The notes: a model not told the origin generated them from the letters alone. A DNA stretch of 29,758 nt from Clostridiales bacterium UBA5888 (GCA_002431965.1 DJEW01000044.1:5302-35059); one strand, 5' to 3'; numbered from the stretch's first letter, positions 14,638 to 23,186 are shown. Numbers and translations: made by a program.

Positions 14638-15466
14638 CTGTGTTACCTTTCTGCTTTGGGGTATATTTAGCGTCAAACTGCTGCCACAAACCGAAGCACA
14701 GAATGTTCTTGAGTATGCCGGCATCCTGCACAAGGGGCAGCCTGTCAAAATAAAACACGCACTCGCTCAGCAGCATCCGCAGTATATCACGAAAGCGCCG
14801 GGCGTTGTCAAGCCCATAATAGCGGCGGAACGGATTGTAGCTGTTGTGCAGAGTGTCGCTGTCAAGGTCCATGACAGCGTCCATGATATACACAAAGCGC
14901 CCGAGCGCATCGCCCATATGGCGCAAAGTACCGCTCCAGCGATCCTCGCGGTATACCAGCACCTCCGCCATGAGCGCACCGAACGTCGCCGCAGCGGCGT
15001 CCGCGCTTTCATCATGCGCGCGCTCAAGCGCGGAAAGCGACGCAAGAGACGCCGTCATCGCCTCATGCTGGCGCGGATACTGCGCGGCGAGCGCGGCATA
15101 CGCCTTTTTCAGCGCGGCAGCCTCCGCAAGCGATACAATGCTCGCATCGTCCCTCCAGTTATCCATACACTTGAGGTATGCAAGCATAACGTTCATGTCC
15201 GCGGCATAGTCCGTCATCTCGGTGACGGTATAAGCATGCTTTTCGCGCGGGTGCGCAATGCATCGCTGCTCCCCCGTACGTTCCTCCGGCTCATAGAGCG
15301 AGCCGAGCAGCAGCGTAAGAAACGTCAGGTCATAATTGAGCGTAAGCCGGGAAAGCTCACCGTGGCGAAGCTTGAGCGAGCGGCAAAGCCCGCAGTATAC
15401 GGACTTGTAGCGTGCAAGCTCCTCGTGTGTGAGCGCTCCCGGCTGGGCGGCGAGATACCCGAACAT
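14618..15466 (-). CDS. DUF5685 family protein
   Basis: The 282-residue, mostly helical protein begins MFGYLAAQPGALTHEELARY, followed by the family's YCGLCRSLK motif (24-32) and LTLNYDLTFLTLLLGSLYEPEER. Other conserved-looking blocks are ADMNVMLAYLKCMDNWRDD, GRFVYIMDAVMDLDSD and YNPFRRYYG; the DxxxDxxxD pattern is reminiscent of helical diphosphate-binding enzymes, but no activity is known to me. One base separates its ATG from the zinc-ribbon gene's stop (TGACATG), and its end overlaps the J-domain gene. This arrangement suggests the three proteins work together. Confidence 0.85.
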   Translation of the reverse strand: MFGYLAAQPGALTHEELARYKSVYCGLCRSLKLRHGELSRLTLNYDLTFLTLLLGSLYEPEERTGEQRCIAHPREKHAYTVTEMTDYAADMNVMLAYLKCMDNWRDDASIVSLAEAAALKKAYAALAAQYPRQHEAMTASLASLSALERAHDESADAAAATFGALMAEVLVYREDRWSGTLRHMGDALGRFVYIMDAVMDLDSDTLHNSYNPFRRYYGLDNARRFRDILRMLLSECVFYFDRLPLVQDAGILKNILCFGLWQQFDAKYTPKQKGNTDVSGSV

Positions 15467-15467
15467 G

Positions 15468-15869
15468 TCAGGTCTTGCCGAAGAAGGATGTGCCGCACTT
15501 GCGGCAGACGATCTTCACCCTGCCGCAGCGGCGCGGAACGCGCAGACTCGTATGACAGCTTGGGCAGGTGAAAAACTTATAGTCCTTTCGCTGCACCCAG
15601 CGTTCCCTGCGCAGGCGCAGAGCAGCATAGACCTTATATTTCAGGCGCATGTATTTTCCGTTCTCTTCACGGCGTTTATAGACATTGCGCGAGAACATGC
15701 GGAAATAGATATACGCCAGCAGCGCCAGCACAAATGGGTAGAGCGCGGCAGATGCGCTTCTCCAGACCGCCGCCAGTACTATCAGCACCATATCGGCAAC
15801 AAGCAAAAATCTATTGAACTGGTCATTGCCGTTTCTGCCGGACATAAACCTTGCCAAACGTTCTCTCAT
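15468..15869 (-). CDS. Membrane protein with C-terminal zinc ribbon
   Basis: The 133-residue protein has two hydrophobic segments (about 20-36 and 43-56, ADMVLIVLAAVW and ALYPFVLALLAYIYF), a basic linker (about 58-95) and a C-terminal zinc ribbon with CPSCHTSL and CRKCGTSF. The ribbon would face the cytosol. AAGGTGAG lies about 5 bases before the ATG. It is the first gene of the operon with DUF5685 and the J-domain protein. I know no function for it; a role in recruiting or assembling a membrane or metal-dependent complex is only a guess. Confidence 0.85.
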   Translation of the reverse strand: MRERLARFMSGRNGNDQFNRFLLVADMVLIVLAAVWRSASAALYPFVLALLAYIYFRMFSRNVYKRREENGKYMRLKYKVYAALRLRRERWVQRKDYKFFTCPSCHTSLRVPRRCGRVKIVCRKCGTSFFGKT

Positions 15870-15917
15870 GAACTCACCTTGACTAATAATTTCTGTTGCA
15901 TTTATTTTGCACTGTGG

Positions 15918-15923
15918 ATTCTA
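15918..15923 (-). promoter_or_regulatory. Extended -10 element for the zinc-ribbon operon
   Basis: TAGAAT preceded by TGG lies on the minus strand about 49 bases before the ATG at 15869. No good -35 box is seen at 17 bases. The remaining 15924-16028 holds only a short hairpin (15975-15989) that might end the ddl transcript. Confidence 0.5.
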
Positions 15924-16028
15924 CCACATTGCGCCGGCAATACATCACGAAATTGTTAATTAAGCGAAGGCAGCGCCGCATAACGCGGCAAGAACAGCCG
16001 GCGTATTGTGCGCCGCCGCCTGACAGGC

Positions 16029-17093
16029 TCACAGTCCGTTCCTGCGCGCTTCGAGCGAGAGCTCAACGATCTTCTCGCATAGCCGGGGATAGCTGAGTCC
16101 TTCGACTGCGGCGGCGCGCGGGATAAGGCTGTTGGGCGTCATGCCGGGCAGGGTGTTGACCTCCAGGCACCACGCGCGCCCCTCGTCGTCGAGGATGAAG
16201 TCCGTGCGCGAGTAGACCGACAGCCCCAGCGCCTTATGAAAGCGCAGCGCCGCCTCGCCCATGAGACGCCACTCGGCATCCGTGATGCGTGCAGGGCATA
16301 TCTCTGCCGCGCCCTCGCTGCCGCTCTGATATTTTGCAACGTAGTCGAACCTGCCCTCCGGCGGGACGATCTCAATGGCATTGAGGTAGCGCTCGCCAAG
16401 AATGGGAACCGTCATTTCACGCCCGGTGATCTTCCGCTCGACAACGGCGCGGTGGGAATAGCGCAGGACTTCGCGCAGCCCCGCTTCAAGCTCGCTTTTA
16501 TCCTCGCATATCACAACGCCGATCGACGAGCCGCCGTTGACCGCCTTTATCACGCAGGGCACAGGCAGCTGAGTGCATAGCGCGGGAATGTCCGCAGCGG
16601 CGTAATCTATCTCGCGCCACTCCGGCGTAAGGACTCCCGCGCTTTCCATGATGCGCTTGGCGACCGCCTTATCCATCGCCATCGCACTGCCGAGCATGCT
16701 CGAACCCGTATACGGCACGCCCAGAAGGTCGAGCGCCGCCTGTATCTTGCCGTCCTCCCCGTCCGCGCCGTGCAGCCCGAGGAACACGCAGTCGGCAAGG
16801 CGGCATATCTCCAGCACGTTTTTGCCGAGGCGGCTGGGGCTTTTGAGCCTGCGCGCCGCCTTGACATTTTCTATATCCGGCGCGGTCCTTTCAACCGCGA
16901 CATTGCCGCAGAACCCATCTGGCACGTCGAAGGCATCCTCCAGCGCGCCGTCATAGTCCTCCAGCCCCATGAACATATCCACGAATATTGCCTTATGCCC
17001 AAGCGAGCGCAGCGCCTTGCACACGCTTGTGCCCGTGACGAGGGAGACGTGACGCTCCGTGCTGATGCCGCCGCCCAATACAACAATTTTCAT
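16029..17093 (-). CDS. ddl: D-alanine--D-alanine ligase
   Basis: Ddl joins two D-alanines with ATP to make the terminal dipeptide of peptidoglycan precursors in the cytosol. The 354-residue ATP-grasp enzyme shows VLGGGISTERHVSL (5-18), GLHGADGEDGKIQAAL (106-121), GVPYTGSS (125-132) with MDK (140-142), KAVNGGSSIG (183-192), and the metal site EVNTLPGMTPNS (311-322). The residue that distinguishes Ddl from D-Ala-D-Lac ligases is Tyr (AKY, 253-255), so D-Ala-D-Ala specificity is expected. The usual KP before the Gly-rich loop is KA here. AAAGGA precedes the ATG. It is the last gene of the run starting at 21311, 37 bases after the M20 peptidase. Confidence 0.95.
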   Translation of the reverse strand: MKIVVLGGGISTERHVSLVTGTSVCKALRSLGHKAIFVDMFMGLEDYDGALEDAFDVPDGFCGNVAVERTAPDIENVKAARRLKSPSRLGKNVLEICRLADCVFLGLHGADGEDGKIQAALDLLGVPYTGSSMLGSAMAMDKAVAKRIMESAGVLTPEWREIDYAAADIPALCTQLPVPCVIKAVNGGSSIGVVICEDKSELEAGLREVLRYSHRAVVERKITGREMTVPILGERYLNAIEIVPPEGRFDYVAKYQSGSEGAAEICPARITDAEWRLMGEAALRFHKALGLSVYSRTDFILDDEGRAWCLEVNTLPGMTPNSLIPRAAAVEGLSYPRLCEKIVELSLEARRNGL

Positions 17094-17130
17094 CGACCGA
17101 TTTCCTTTCCCCGGCTCGCGCCGGAACGCC

Positions 17131-18564
17131 TCAGCACTGCTTTATTACCCTGATGAAGAATTCAACCGCGCGCCCGGCGGTCTCAAGGCGGATATGCTCG
17201 TCGTTGCCGTGGATGGTATGGCGCTCCTCCGCAGTCAGATCCATGGCGGAGAAACGGTAGACACGGTCGCTTATCTCGCCGTAGTGGCGGCTGTCGGAGC
17301 ACTGCACCATAAGGTACGGCGCGACAAGGCAGCCCTTCCAGGTGCCCGCAACGGCGCTGGATACGCGCTCCCATCCGGCGCAGTCCGTGCGGGAGATGGG
17401 GCTGGGCTCCATATGGTCGCCGACGGTGAGCGTAACGGCGGGGTCATTTATGACGGAGCGGATATACTCCACCGCGCCGTTGACGGAATCCTCCGGGTTG
17501 AGACGGAGATTGGAGACCATGGACGCGGAGGGCGGGATCACATTCGGCGCTTTGCTGCCGCTCATCTGGGTGAAGGCGACGGTCGTGCGCATCAGGGCGT
17601 TGAGCTCGCCGCCGCTTTTTTTGCACATACTGTCAAGCACGCCGCCAAAGCACCAGAGGTTCGCGAAGATCACGCGGTAAAGGAAGCTGGAGTGTCTGCC
17701 GAGCGTGTCGAACATTTCGAGCACGGGCTTTGTGAAGTGCGCCTTGAACGGGTGCGCCTCGACCTTTGTGCAGGCAAGGGCAAGCTGACCCACGGGCGTG
17801 TGTGGCGCCGGAGCGGAGGCGTGACCACCGGAGGAGGCAATGGAATACTCAAGATTGAGCATGCCCTTTTCGGCGATGCCGATAAGCCCGCAGGGCTGCT
17901 TCACGCCGGGGAACACATCCTCCACGACCGCGCCGCCCTCGTCAACGACCATTTCAAGCTCAATGCCGTTGTCTTTGAAATACTTCACAATATTCTTTGC
18001 GCCGTTGCCGTTGATCTCTTCGCCGCCGGAGAAGGCAAAATAAATATCGTTTTCAGGCGTGAAGCCCTGCTTTATGACGTTCTCCGCTGCGGAGAGGATG
18101 CCGTTGAAGGTGACCTTCGTGTCGAGCGTTCCGCGCCCCCACATCACGCCGTCAACGATCTCGGCATCAAACGCGGGATGCGTCCAGTTTTCCTCCTCCA
18201 CGGGAACAACGTCATAGTGCGCCATCAGCACGGACGGCTTGCCGTCGCCTTTGCCTTTCCAGCGGAACAGCAGTCCCCTGTCCTCAAAGCGCTGCATGGG
18301 GCAGGTCCTGACGACGTTGGGGTACAGCTCCGGCAGCTTGCCGATGAGCTTTTCAAACTCCGCATCGTCCTCAAGCGAGCGGTCGTTATACGACACCGTG
18401 CGGCACCTGACAAGCTCGCCAAGGGCGTCCACCGCCGCCTCACGGTCAAACTCGACCTCTTCAAACTCTTTCTTGCTGTTGTCCTTGGGCTTGAACATCG
18501 CCGCGCGGATGAGCACAACAGCCAGAAACGCAACTATCAGTGCAGGAATGATCCAACCGATCAT
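17131..18564 (-). CDS. Membrane-anchored M20 family metallopeptidase
   Basis: The 477-residue protein starts with a single membrane helix (about 2-22), followed by an M20 peptidase. Metal-site motifs are MAHYDVVPV (114-122, His116/Asp118), MWGRGTLDTK with Asp148, GGEE with Glu182-Glu183, Asp208 in VVDEGG, and a late IHGNDEH. The dimerisation lid carries SSGGHASAP. The anchored layout resembles the PM20D1/CPS1 branch of carboxypeptidases rather than soluble dipeptidases. AAAGGAAG precedes the ATG. The two membrane proteins just upstream could import its substrate, and ddl follows; dipeptide turnover is a reasonable inference. Confidence 0.92.
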   Translation of the reverse strand: MIGWIIPALIVAFLAVVLIRAAMFKPKDNSKKEFEEVEFDREAAVDALGELVRCRTVSYNDRSLEDDAEFEKLIGKLPELYPNVVRTCPMQRFEDRGLLFRWKGKGDGKPSVLMAHYDVVPVEEENWTHPAFDAEIVDGVMWGRGTLDTKVTFNGILSAAENVIKQGFTPENDIYFAFSGGEEINGNGAKNIVKYFKDNGIELEMVVDEGGAVVEDVFPGVKQPCGLIGIAEKGMLNLEYSIASSGGHASAPAPHTPVGQLALACTKVEAHPFKAHFTKPVLEMFDTLGRHSSFLYRVIFANLWCFGGVLDSMCKKSGGELNALMRTTVAFTQMSGSKAPNVIPPSASMVSNLRLNPEDSVNGAVEYIRSVINDPAVTLTVGDHMEPSPISRTDCAGWERVSSAVAGTWKGCLVAPYLMVQCSDSRHYGEISDRVYRFSAMDLTAEERHTIHGNDEHIRLETAGRAVEFFIRVIKQC

Positions 18565-18603
18565 GCTTATTCTTCCTTTCTATTGCATATTTTTACGCAT
18601 TTT

Positions 18604-18625
18604 ATGTATCTGCTCATGTATCTGC
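18604..18625. repeat. Short direct repeat before the M20 gene
   Basis: ATGTATCTGC occurs at 18604-18613 and 18616-18625 with a 12-base period in the 64-base gap upstream of the M20 peptidase gene. Its meaning is unknown. Confidence 0.5.
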
Positions 18626-18628
18626 CAT

Positions 18629-19297
18629 TTAATCGAGAAGATGCTTTTTATAGAGAATGCGCGATACGCCGATGGTGAACAGCACGCCCACCGGCACCAT
18701 GATGCCGACGGTGGAAGCGTTGAGCGCCGGAACGAATATGAACAGCGCCAGCATGAGAATGACCGGCGCAACGGCGATCTTCCAGTTCTTTGACACAAAC
18801 ACCACGCCGAGACCGCCGAAGAGCGCCGGCAGGATCTGCGCGAACGCCGGGGCGAGCACGGGCGCGTCAAGTATCGGGGTGAGCGGCGTGATGAGGATAA
18901 CGCCGAGAATGATAATGAGCGTGGTGACAACGCTGGACACCGCGATGGCGATGGTCGAAACTATCTCGCCCTCCTCGGTGCGGATGTTCGCGTCCGCCTG
19001 CTCGAGCGCGTTGAGCGCAACGGGCAGCTTGAGGTTGGAGATATTGCCGGTGACAAAGCTCAGGTATGAGCCGCCTGCGCCGAGCATGGGGACATAGGTG
19101 AACGTTTCCACCGCGCCGACCGCCCAGTACATGGGCGCGGTCGCGACAAGCCCCATCAAAAGCCCGTGCCAATCGGGCAGAACGCCGAATATGACGCCGG
19201 TGAGGATGGGATACATAAAGAGCGCAATCATCATGCAGATGTTCCAGATGCGTCCGTCTCTGTGGACGGAATCGATATAGGTCATTTCCTTTTTCAT
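18629..19297 (-). CDS. Polytopic membrane protein, partner of DUF5058 protein
   Basis: The protein of about 222 residues has at least five hydrophobic segments, including MMIALFMYPILTGVIFGVL, two in the middle (STIAIAVSSVVTTLIIILG) and a C-terminal one before LYKKHLLD. A conserved-looking MLGAGGSYLSFVTGNISNLKLP stretch (in two parts) sits between helices. I do not recognise the family. The ATG at 19297 is preferred; a GTG at 19306 is in frame, with a G-rich ribosome site nearby. Only 15 bases separate it from the DUF5058 gene, so the two may form a two-subunit transporter. Confidence 0.8.
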   Translation of the reverse strand: MKKEMTYIDSVHRDGRIWNICMMIALFMYPILTGVIFGVLPDWHGLLMGLVATAPMYWAVGAVETFTYVPMLGAGGSYLSFVTGNISNLKLPVALNALEQADANIRTEEGEIVSTIAIAVSSVVTTLIIILGVILITPLTPILDAPVLAPAFAQILPALFGGLGVVFVSKNWKIAVAPVILMLALFIFVPALNASTVGIMVPVGVLFTIGVSRILYKKHLLD

Positions 19298-19312
19298 TCT
19301 GCGCACCCCCCC

Positions 19313-20050
19313 TCACGAAAGCCACGCGGTTATGGGAATGGCGCTCGCCATGCCCGCAATGAGGCTGATGGGAAGCGCGTAATCGCCCACCCAGCGCCAC
19401 TTGTATTTTTTCACGACGAGTCCCGCCAGCGCCATAACCAGCGCCGACACCAGCATCACCAGCGGCGGGATAAGTCCTGCCATGTTGCCGGAGAACACGG
19501 ATGCAAAATCGCAGAACACGTAGCCGAGGAAGGCGGAGATCATGCCGATGAACATGGAGGCGGAGAAAGTGTCGCCCCACTTCTTGTCGCGGTTTTCCAT
19601 TGTTACCATGCCTGTCTGAAGCTTCTTGCCCACGAGCGGGACGAGCCATATGCCGACCATGATGCTGATTGTCATGACCCATGCAATGGTGACATACTGC
19701 TGCGCGGTGAGCGCACTCACCTGCCCGAACACAAGCCCCATCGCGCTCTCAGCATTTGATGCGGCGATGGTCTCATACGAGAGCGAACCCACAACGCTCA
19801 GCCGCAGCCACGGCAGGGGTACGCCGAGATCCTTTGCAAGCGTAATAACGCTGATGACGATGGCGACGGCAGGCGCAATGGTGAACACCGCTGCTGTGCG
19901 CGCGATGCGCTTGAGCTTCGCCTTCTCCATGCCGATGGCAAGCCCGCGTTTCCATGCCTTCACGAGGAAATACACCGACTGCGCCAGCACGGCGGCGATG
20001 ATAACGCCCGCGATAATAAACAACACGGGACTGTTGACGCTGAATTTCAT
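19313..20050 (-). CDS. DUF5058 family membrane protein, putative transporter subunit
   Basis: The 245-residue product has about six hydrophobic segments and the family-like PWLRLSVVGSLSYET block after helix 2, as well as VYFLVKAWKRG and IWLVPLVGKK. The start at 20050 (MKFSVNSPVL) has AAGGAG 9 bases upstream. It lies 40 bases after the rlmI-like gene, is followed by a second membrane protein and then by an M20 peptidase. Transport of a peptide or amino-acid derivative is inferred from this context; no substrate is known. Confidence 0.8.
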   Translation of the reverse strand: MKFSVNSPVLFIIAGVIIAAVLAQSVYFLVKAWKRGLAIGMEKAKLKRIARTAAVFTIAPAVAIVISVITLAKDLGVPLPWLRLSVVGSLSYETIAASNAESAMGLVFGQVSALTAQQYVTIAWVMTISIMVGIWLVPLVGKKLQTGMVTMENRDKKWGDTFSASMFIGMISAFLGYVFCDFASVFSGNMAGLIPPLVMLVSALVMALAGLVVKKYKWRWVGDYALPISLIAGMASAIPITAWLS

Positions 20051-20090
20051 GCTGCACTTCTCCTTATATGTAAAACTTGGACATACGCTG

Positions 20091-21311
20091 TTATACGACC
20101 TGAAATATGTAGAACTTGAGATAGTCCGTCTCCGGCACATTCCAGAGTATGGGGTGGTCGGGCGCCTGCTGGCGCGCCTCTATCTGCCTGAGCTCCACGC
20201 CCGCGTCGCGCGCGGCGGAGCGCAGCATATCGCGGAAAAGTGCATCGGGCATGAAGTGGCTGCACGAGGCTGTCGCAAAATACCCGCCGCGCGGCAGCAG
20301 CCGCAGCGCGCGCAGGTTTATCTCCTTATACCCGCGCTGAGCGCTGCCGACGGTCTTCCGGGACTTTGTGAATGCGGGCGGGTCAAGGATGATGAGGTCG
20401 TAGGGCTTGCCGCCCTCAGCCTCCAGCTTCGGCAGAAGCTCAAACACGTCCGCCGTAATGAAATCCATCACACCGTCAAGCCTGTTGCGCGCGGCATTCG
20501 CGCGCGCCATGTCCACCGCCGTCTGCGACACGTCCACCGCCGTAACATGCGCCGCGCCGCCCTTTGCGGCGTTGAGCGCGAACGACCCGGTGTGGGTGAA
20601 GCAGTCGAGCACGCGCCGCCCCTTTGCAATGCGCGCGACGGCAAGGCGGTTATACTTCTGGTCGAGGAAGAAGCCGGTTTTCTGTCCGTTCTCCACATCC
20701 ACATTATAATATATTCCGTTTTCGCATATCTCCGTCACCGGGGAAGCCGGGTGCTCCTCACCGTACCAGCCCTTGTACTGCGCCATGCCCTCCAGCTCGC
20801 GGATGGCAGCGTCGTTGCGCTCGTATATGCCGTCTATCCGCTGCCCGTCGCGGCGGAGAACGTCAAGTATTATCGGGAAGAGCATATCCTTTATGCTCTC
20901 AATACCGACCGAGAGCGTCTGCGCGACAAGTATATCGGAAAAGCGATCCACCGTCAGTCCCGGGAAGCCGTCCGCCTCGCCGAAGATGACACGGCAGCAT
21001 GAGATATCCCCGCCCATAACGGTCTTGCGGTAGTCCCATGCATAGCCAACGCGCCGCGCCCAGAACGCCGCGTCAAACGTGTCGTTCGCGTTGCGCGAGA
21101 CGAGACGGACACGTATCTTGCTCTCGCGGCTGAGAAAGCCCGTGCCAAGGTACTTGCCTTTCTCGCTCACCGCGTCCACAAGCGCGCCGTTTTCCGCCTC
21201 CTCCGCGCCGGAGACGACCTCCGCCGCGTATATCCACGGGTGTCCCTGCTCGACCCAGCGTGTGCCCTTTGCCGTGACCGTGACGCGCGGGTACTGTCGT
21301 TGTGCCTTCAT
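20091..21311 (-). CDS. RlmI-like 23S rRNA (cytosine-C5) methyltransferase
   Basis: The 406-residue protein combines an N-terminal PUA domain (about 8-80, GHPWIYAAEV) with a Rossmann methyltransferase. SAM motifs are VLDCFTHTGSFALNAAKGG and VTAVDVSQTAV, followed by the catalytic LDPPAFTKS and a later FATASCSH with the Cys typical of m5C enzymes. The match is to the RlmI/YccW family, which methylates C1962 of 23S rRNA. AGAGGG precedes ATG at 21311. It is the first gene of the minus-strand run through DUF5058, M20 and ddl, although the biological link to those genes is unclear. Confidence 0.92.
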   Translation of the reverse strand: MKAQRQYPRVTVTAKGTRWVEQGHPWIYAAEVVSGAEEAENGALVDAVSEKGKYLGTGFLSRESKIRVRLVSRNANDTFDAAFWARRVGYAWDYRKTVMGGDISCCRVIFGEADGFPGLTVDRFSDILVAQTLSVGIESIKDMLFPIILDVLRRDGQRIDGIYERNDAAIRELEGMAQYKGWYGEEHPASPVTEICENGIYYNVDVENGQKTGFFLDQKYNRLAVARIAKGRRVLDCFTHTGSFALNAAKGGAAHVTAVDVSQTAVDMARANAARNRLDGVMDFITADVFELLPKLEAEGGKPYDLIILDPPAFTKSRKTVGSAQRGYKEINLRALRLLPRGGYFATASCSHFMPDALFRDMLRSAARDAGVELRQIEARQQAPDHPILWNVPETDYLKFYIFQVV

Positions 21312-21335
21312 GTGCTGCCCTCTCTGATTATCATT

Positions 21336-21365
21336 ATTCTATCATAATTTTTTATTTTATCACAA
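21336..21365 (-). promoter_or_regulatory. Putative promoter of the rlmI-like gene
   Basis: TTGTGA (21360-21365) and TAGAAT (21336-21341) on the minus strand are spaced by 18 bases, about 25 bases before the ATG. Confidence 0.6.
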
Positions 21366-21413
21366 TTGCCGCCGCATGAAAAGAGCATAAGCGCACAATT
21401 TGCCGCAATAGAT

Positions 21414-21456
21414 AAAAATACACCCCTGACGCGGGGCGCTGCCCATGCGTCAGGGG
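21414..21456 (-). terminator. Terminator after the GNAT gene
   Basis: A perfect 10-bp stem (21423-21432 with 21447-21456, CCCCTGACGC/GCGTCAGGGG), extended by an inner GGG/CCC pair, is followed on the minus strand by TGTATTTTT. It closes the DUF3810-GNAT transcript. Confidence 0.85.
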
Positions 21457-21470
21457 CGGTAAATAGGGCT

Positions 21471-21998
21471 TCAATATGCACCTTTCATGATGTGTCCGGC
21501 AAGACAGCGGGCAAAGCCGTCATATTCCTCCCGCGTCAGCACGCCGGGACGCGACATCACGACAAGATTATGACCGTGGTTTCCCGCATGGTACGGCGGA
21601 TGGACATGGGCATAGGGGTTTACGGAAAAGCCGTTGCGCTCATAAAAGCCCAGCCGGCGGACAGATATATCGTCCACCGGAGGGTCGATCTCAAGTATGA
21701 CGGTCTTCCCCTCGGCCGCGAGCAGTGCAAGCACCGCACTGCCGTAGGCGTGACCGCGAAGCGCGGGCAGGATGCACAGGTGCTCAACATATATAAATGT
21801 CTCCGGCTCCCAGCAGAGCGCAAGCCCGACGAATGTTTCTCCGTCATAGGCAAGGTTGAAGTGATACGCCCTGTCATGCAGTATGCGTTCCTGCGACGCG
21901 CTCTCGCGCAGCTCGTGCGCGGGAAAGCTTTCGCGGTAGAGCGCCATCGCCGCGGGGTACATGGGGTGGCCGGCATCCGTAATGCGTTCAAATCTCAT
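21471..21998 (-). CDS. GNAT family N-acetyltransferase
   Basis: The 175-residue protein has the GNAT core: MRFERITDAGHPMY at the start, ALYRESFPAHELRESAS, VEHLCILPALRGHAYGSAVL carrying the acetyl-CoA loop RGHAYG, and LGFYERNGFSVN. It ends with a His/Tyr-rich segment. The start at 21998 has GGGAG 9 bases upstream and lies four bases after the DUF3810 stop codon, so the two are co-translated. The substrate cannot be told; small amines or amino acids are usual for the family. Confidence 0.88.
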   Translation of the reverse strand: MRFERITDAGHPMYPAAMALYRESFPAHELRESASQERILHDRAYHFNLAYDGETFVGLALCWEPETFIYVEHLCILPALRGHAYGSAVLALLAAEGKTVILEIDPPVDDISVRRLGFYERNGFSVNPYAHVHPPYHAGNHGHNLVVMSRPGVLTREEYDGFARCLAGHIMKGAY

Positions 21999-22002
21999 GA
22001 TC

Positions 22003-23151
22003 TTATCTCCCATCTTGACCGAGAAATTCTTCGGCGTCCTCATAATAGTAATTCACCAGCAGATCGACGCACGCGCCGTAGCTTTTCAGCCCCAGCGTCT
22101 GGTCATAGCTGCGAAGGAAGCCCTCATACACGCTGTTCGACACGCTCTGAACCGGCGTTTCAAACTGCCGCCAATAGGCGTTATTAAGAGCGAGGTCGCG
22201 CTTGACGTCTTCGCTCAGCGTGCCGTATACCCGCTCCCACGCGGCGCGGTCGGCGGAGCGGAGCGCGTTGCCGAGGTGCACATACGCCAGCACCGCCGCA
22301 GAATAGCAGAAGTCCTCATCACCGGAGCGCAGGCTCGCCAGCACGGCGGTGAAATTTGCCTCCTGCTCCTTGGCAACGCCGCGCTGATGGCTGAGTTCAT
22401 GCGCGACGGTGGCGGCAAAAAGGACGGGCGGAAAGTCCGTGTTGACGTTTGCTTCGCCCGTAAACGGGAAGAAAAAGCCCGTAAAGTCTATATAGCTCAT
22501 GCCGCGCGACAAAAGCACACCCTTCGCCGCAACGCGCGGACCGGAAAGGCACGGAAAGTCCGCGGTCGTGTTGTCAAAAAGCGTAGGAGAGCGCGCAAGT
22601 ATCGCATCTCTGTCGCAGACATAAAAGCCGTCTGCGCTGCGCTCTACCCTGCCGCCGTACAGATTGGCAAGACCGGCGAAATACTCCGTGACCGTCTCCA
22701 GCTGCTCCTCCGAGACGGGCGAGCCATCAAGCCCGCTTTTTGCGATGAAATCGTCGCCGTAGTAGTACACGCCCCACAGCAATGAAAACCCTGCGTACAC
22801 CGCGAGCGCCAGCGCGGCAAGCCTCATCACAAGCCGGTATGCGCGCCGGAGAGTGCCTTTACCGCGCAGAAGACGCCAAAGCGCGCGCACAAGCTGCGCA
22901 GCCACCGCCGCTGCGGCGGCGACGATCAGCACCTCCGCCACGGAGAAGTCCACGTGAGAGCTGAGCTGCGCGAGTGCGGCGTGGATGGGGCGCACGACGT
23001 TTTCGGATATGCGCGCCATGAGCGCATGATCGCCGCGCAGCGCGAGATGCAGCACAATGACCGCCGCCGACAAAAGCGCTGTTATATGCGCCGCCGGGCA
23101 CAGAGCAAACCACGCGGCAAGCTTCGATTTTCTGCGTGTCATGTTTTCCAT
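22003..23151 (-). CDS. DUF3810 family membrane protein with HExxH zinc motif
   Basis: The 382-residue protein has three hydrophobic segments (about 20-38, 70-95 and 110-130) and then a large domain with the zinc-peptidase motif HELSHQRG (251-258) and a downstream Glu in KEQEAN (261-266) as possible third ligand. Other blocks are KGVLLSRGMSYIDFTGFFFPF and CVDLLVNYYY. This matches DUF3810, whose substrate is unknown to me. The ATG at 23151 coincides with the predicted transcription start, so translation is either leaderless or begins at ATG 23142 (MTRRK), which has a weak GGAA site. Confidence 0.85.
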   Translation of the reverse strand: MENMTRRKSKLAAWFALCPAAHITALLSAAVIVLHLALRGDHALMARISENVVRPIHAALAQLSSHVDFSVAEVLIVAAAAAVAAQLVRALWRLLRGKGTLRRAYRLVMRLAALALAVYAGFSLLWGVYYYGDDFIAKSGLDGSPVSEEQLETVTEYFAGLANLYGGRVERSADGFYVCDRDAILARSPTLFDNTTADFPCLSGPRVAAKGVLLSRGMSYIDFTGFFFPFTGEANVNTDFPPVLFAATVAHELSHQRGVAKEQEANFTAVLASLRSGDEDFCYSAAVLAYVHLGNALRSADRAAWERVYGTLSEDVKRDLALNNAYWRQFETPVQSVSNSVYEGFLRSYDQTLGLKSYGACVDLLVNYYYEDAEEFLGQDGR

Positions 23152-23157
23152 GAGGGT

Positions 23158-23186
23158 ATAATACTACAAAGCACGATTCATGGCAA
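23158..23186 (-). promoter_or_regulatory. Promoter of DUF3810-GNAT operon, leaderless
   Basis: TTGCCA (23181-23186) and TATTAT (23158-23163) are spaced by 17 bases on the minus strand. The ATG at 23151 starts only six bases after the -10 box, where transcription would begin. Confidence 0.7.

Noticed and set aside
17059..18678. A 539-residue plus-strand frame opposite ddl and M20
   Set aside because: It spans two convincing minus-strand genes and has no motif; it is a composition shadow.
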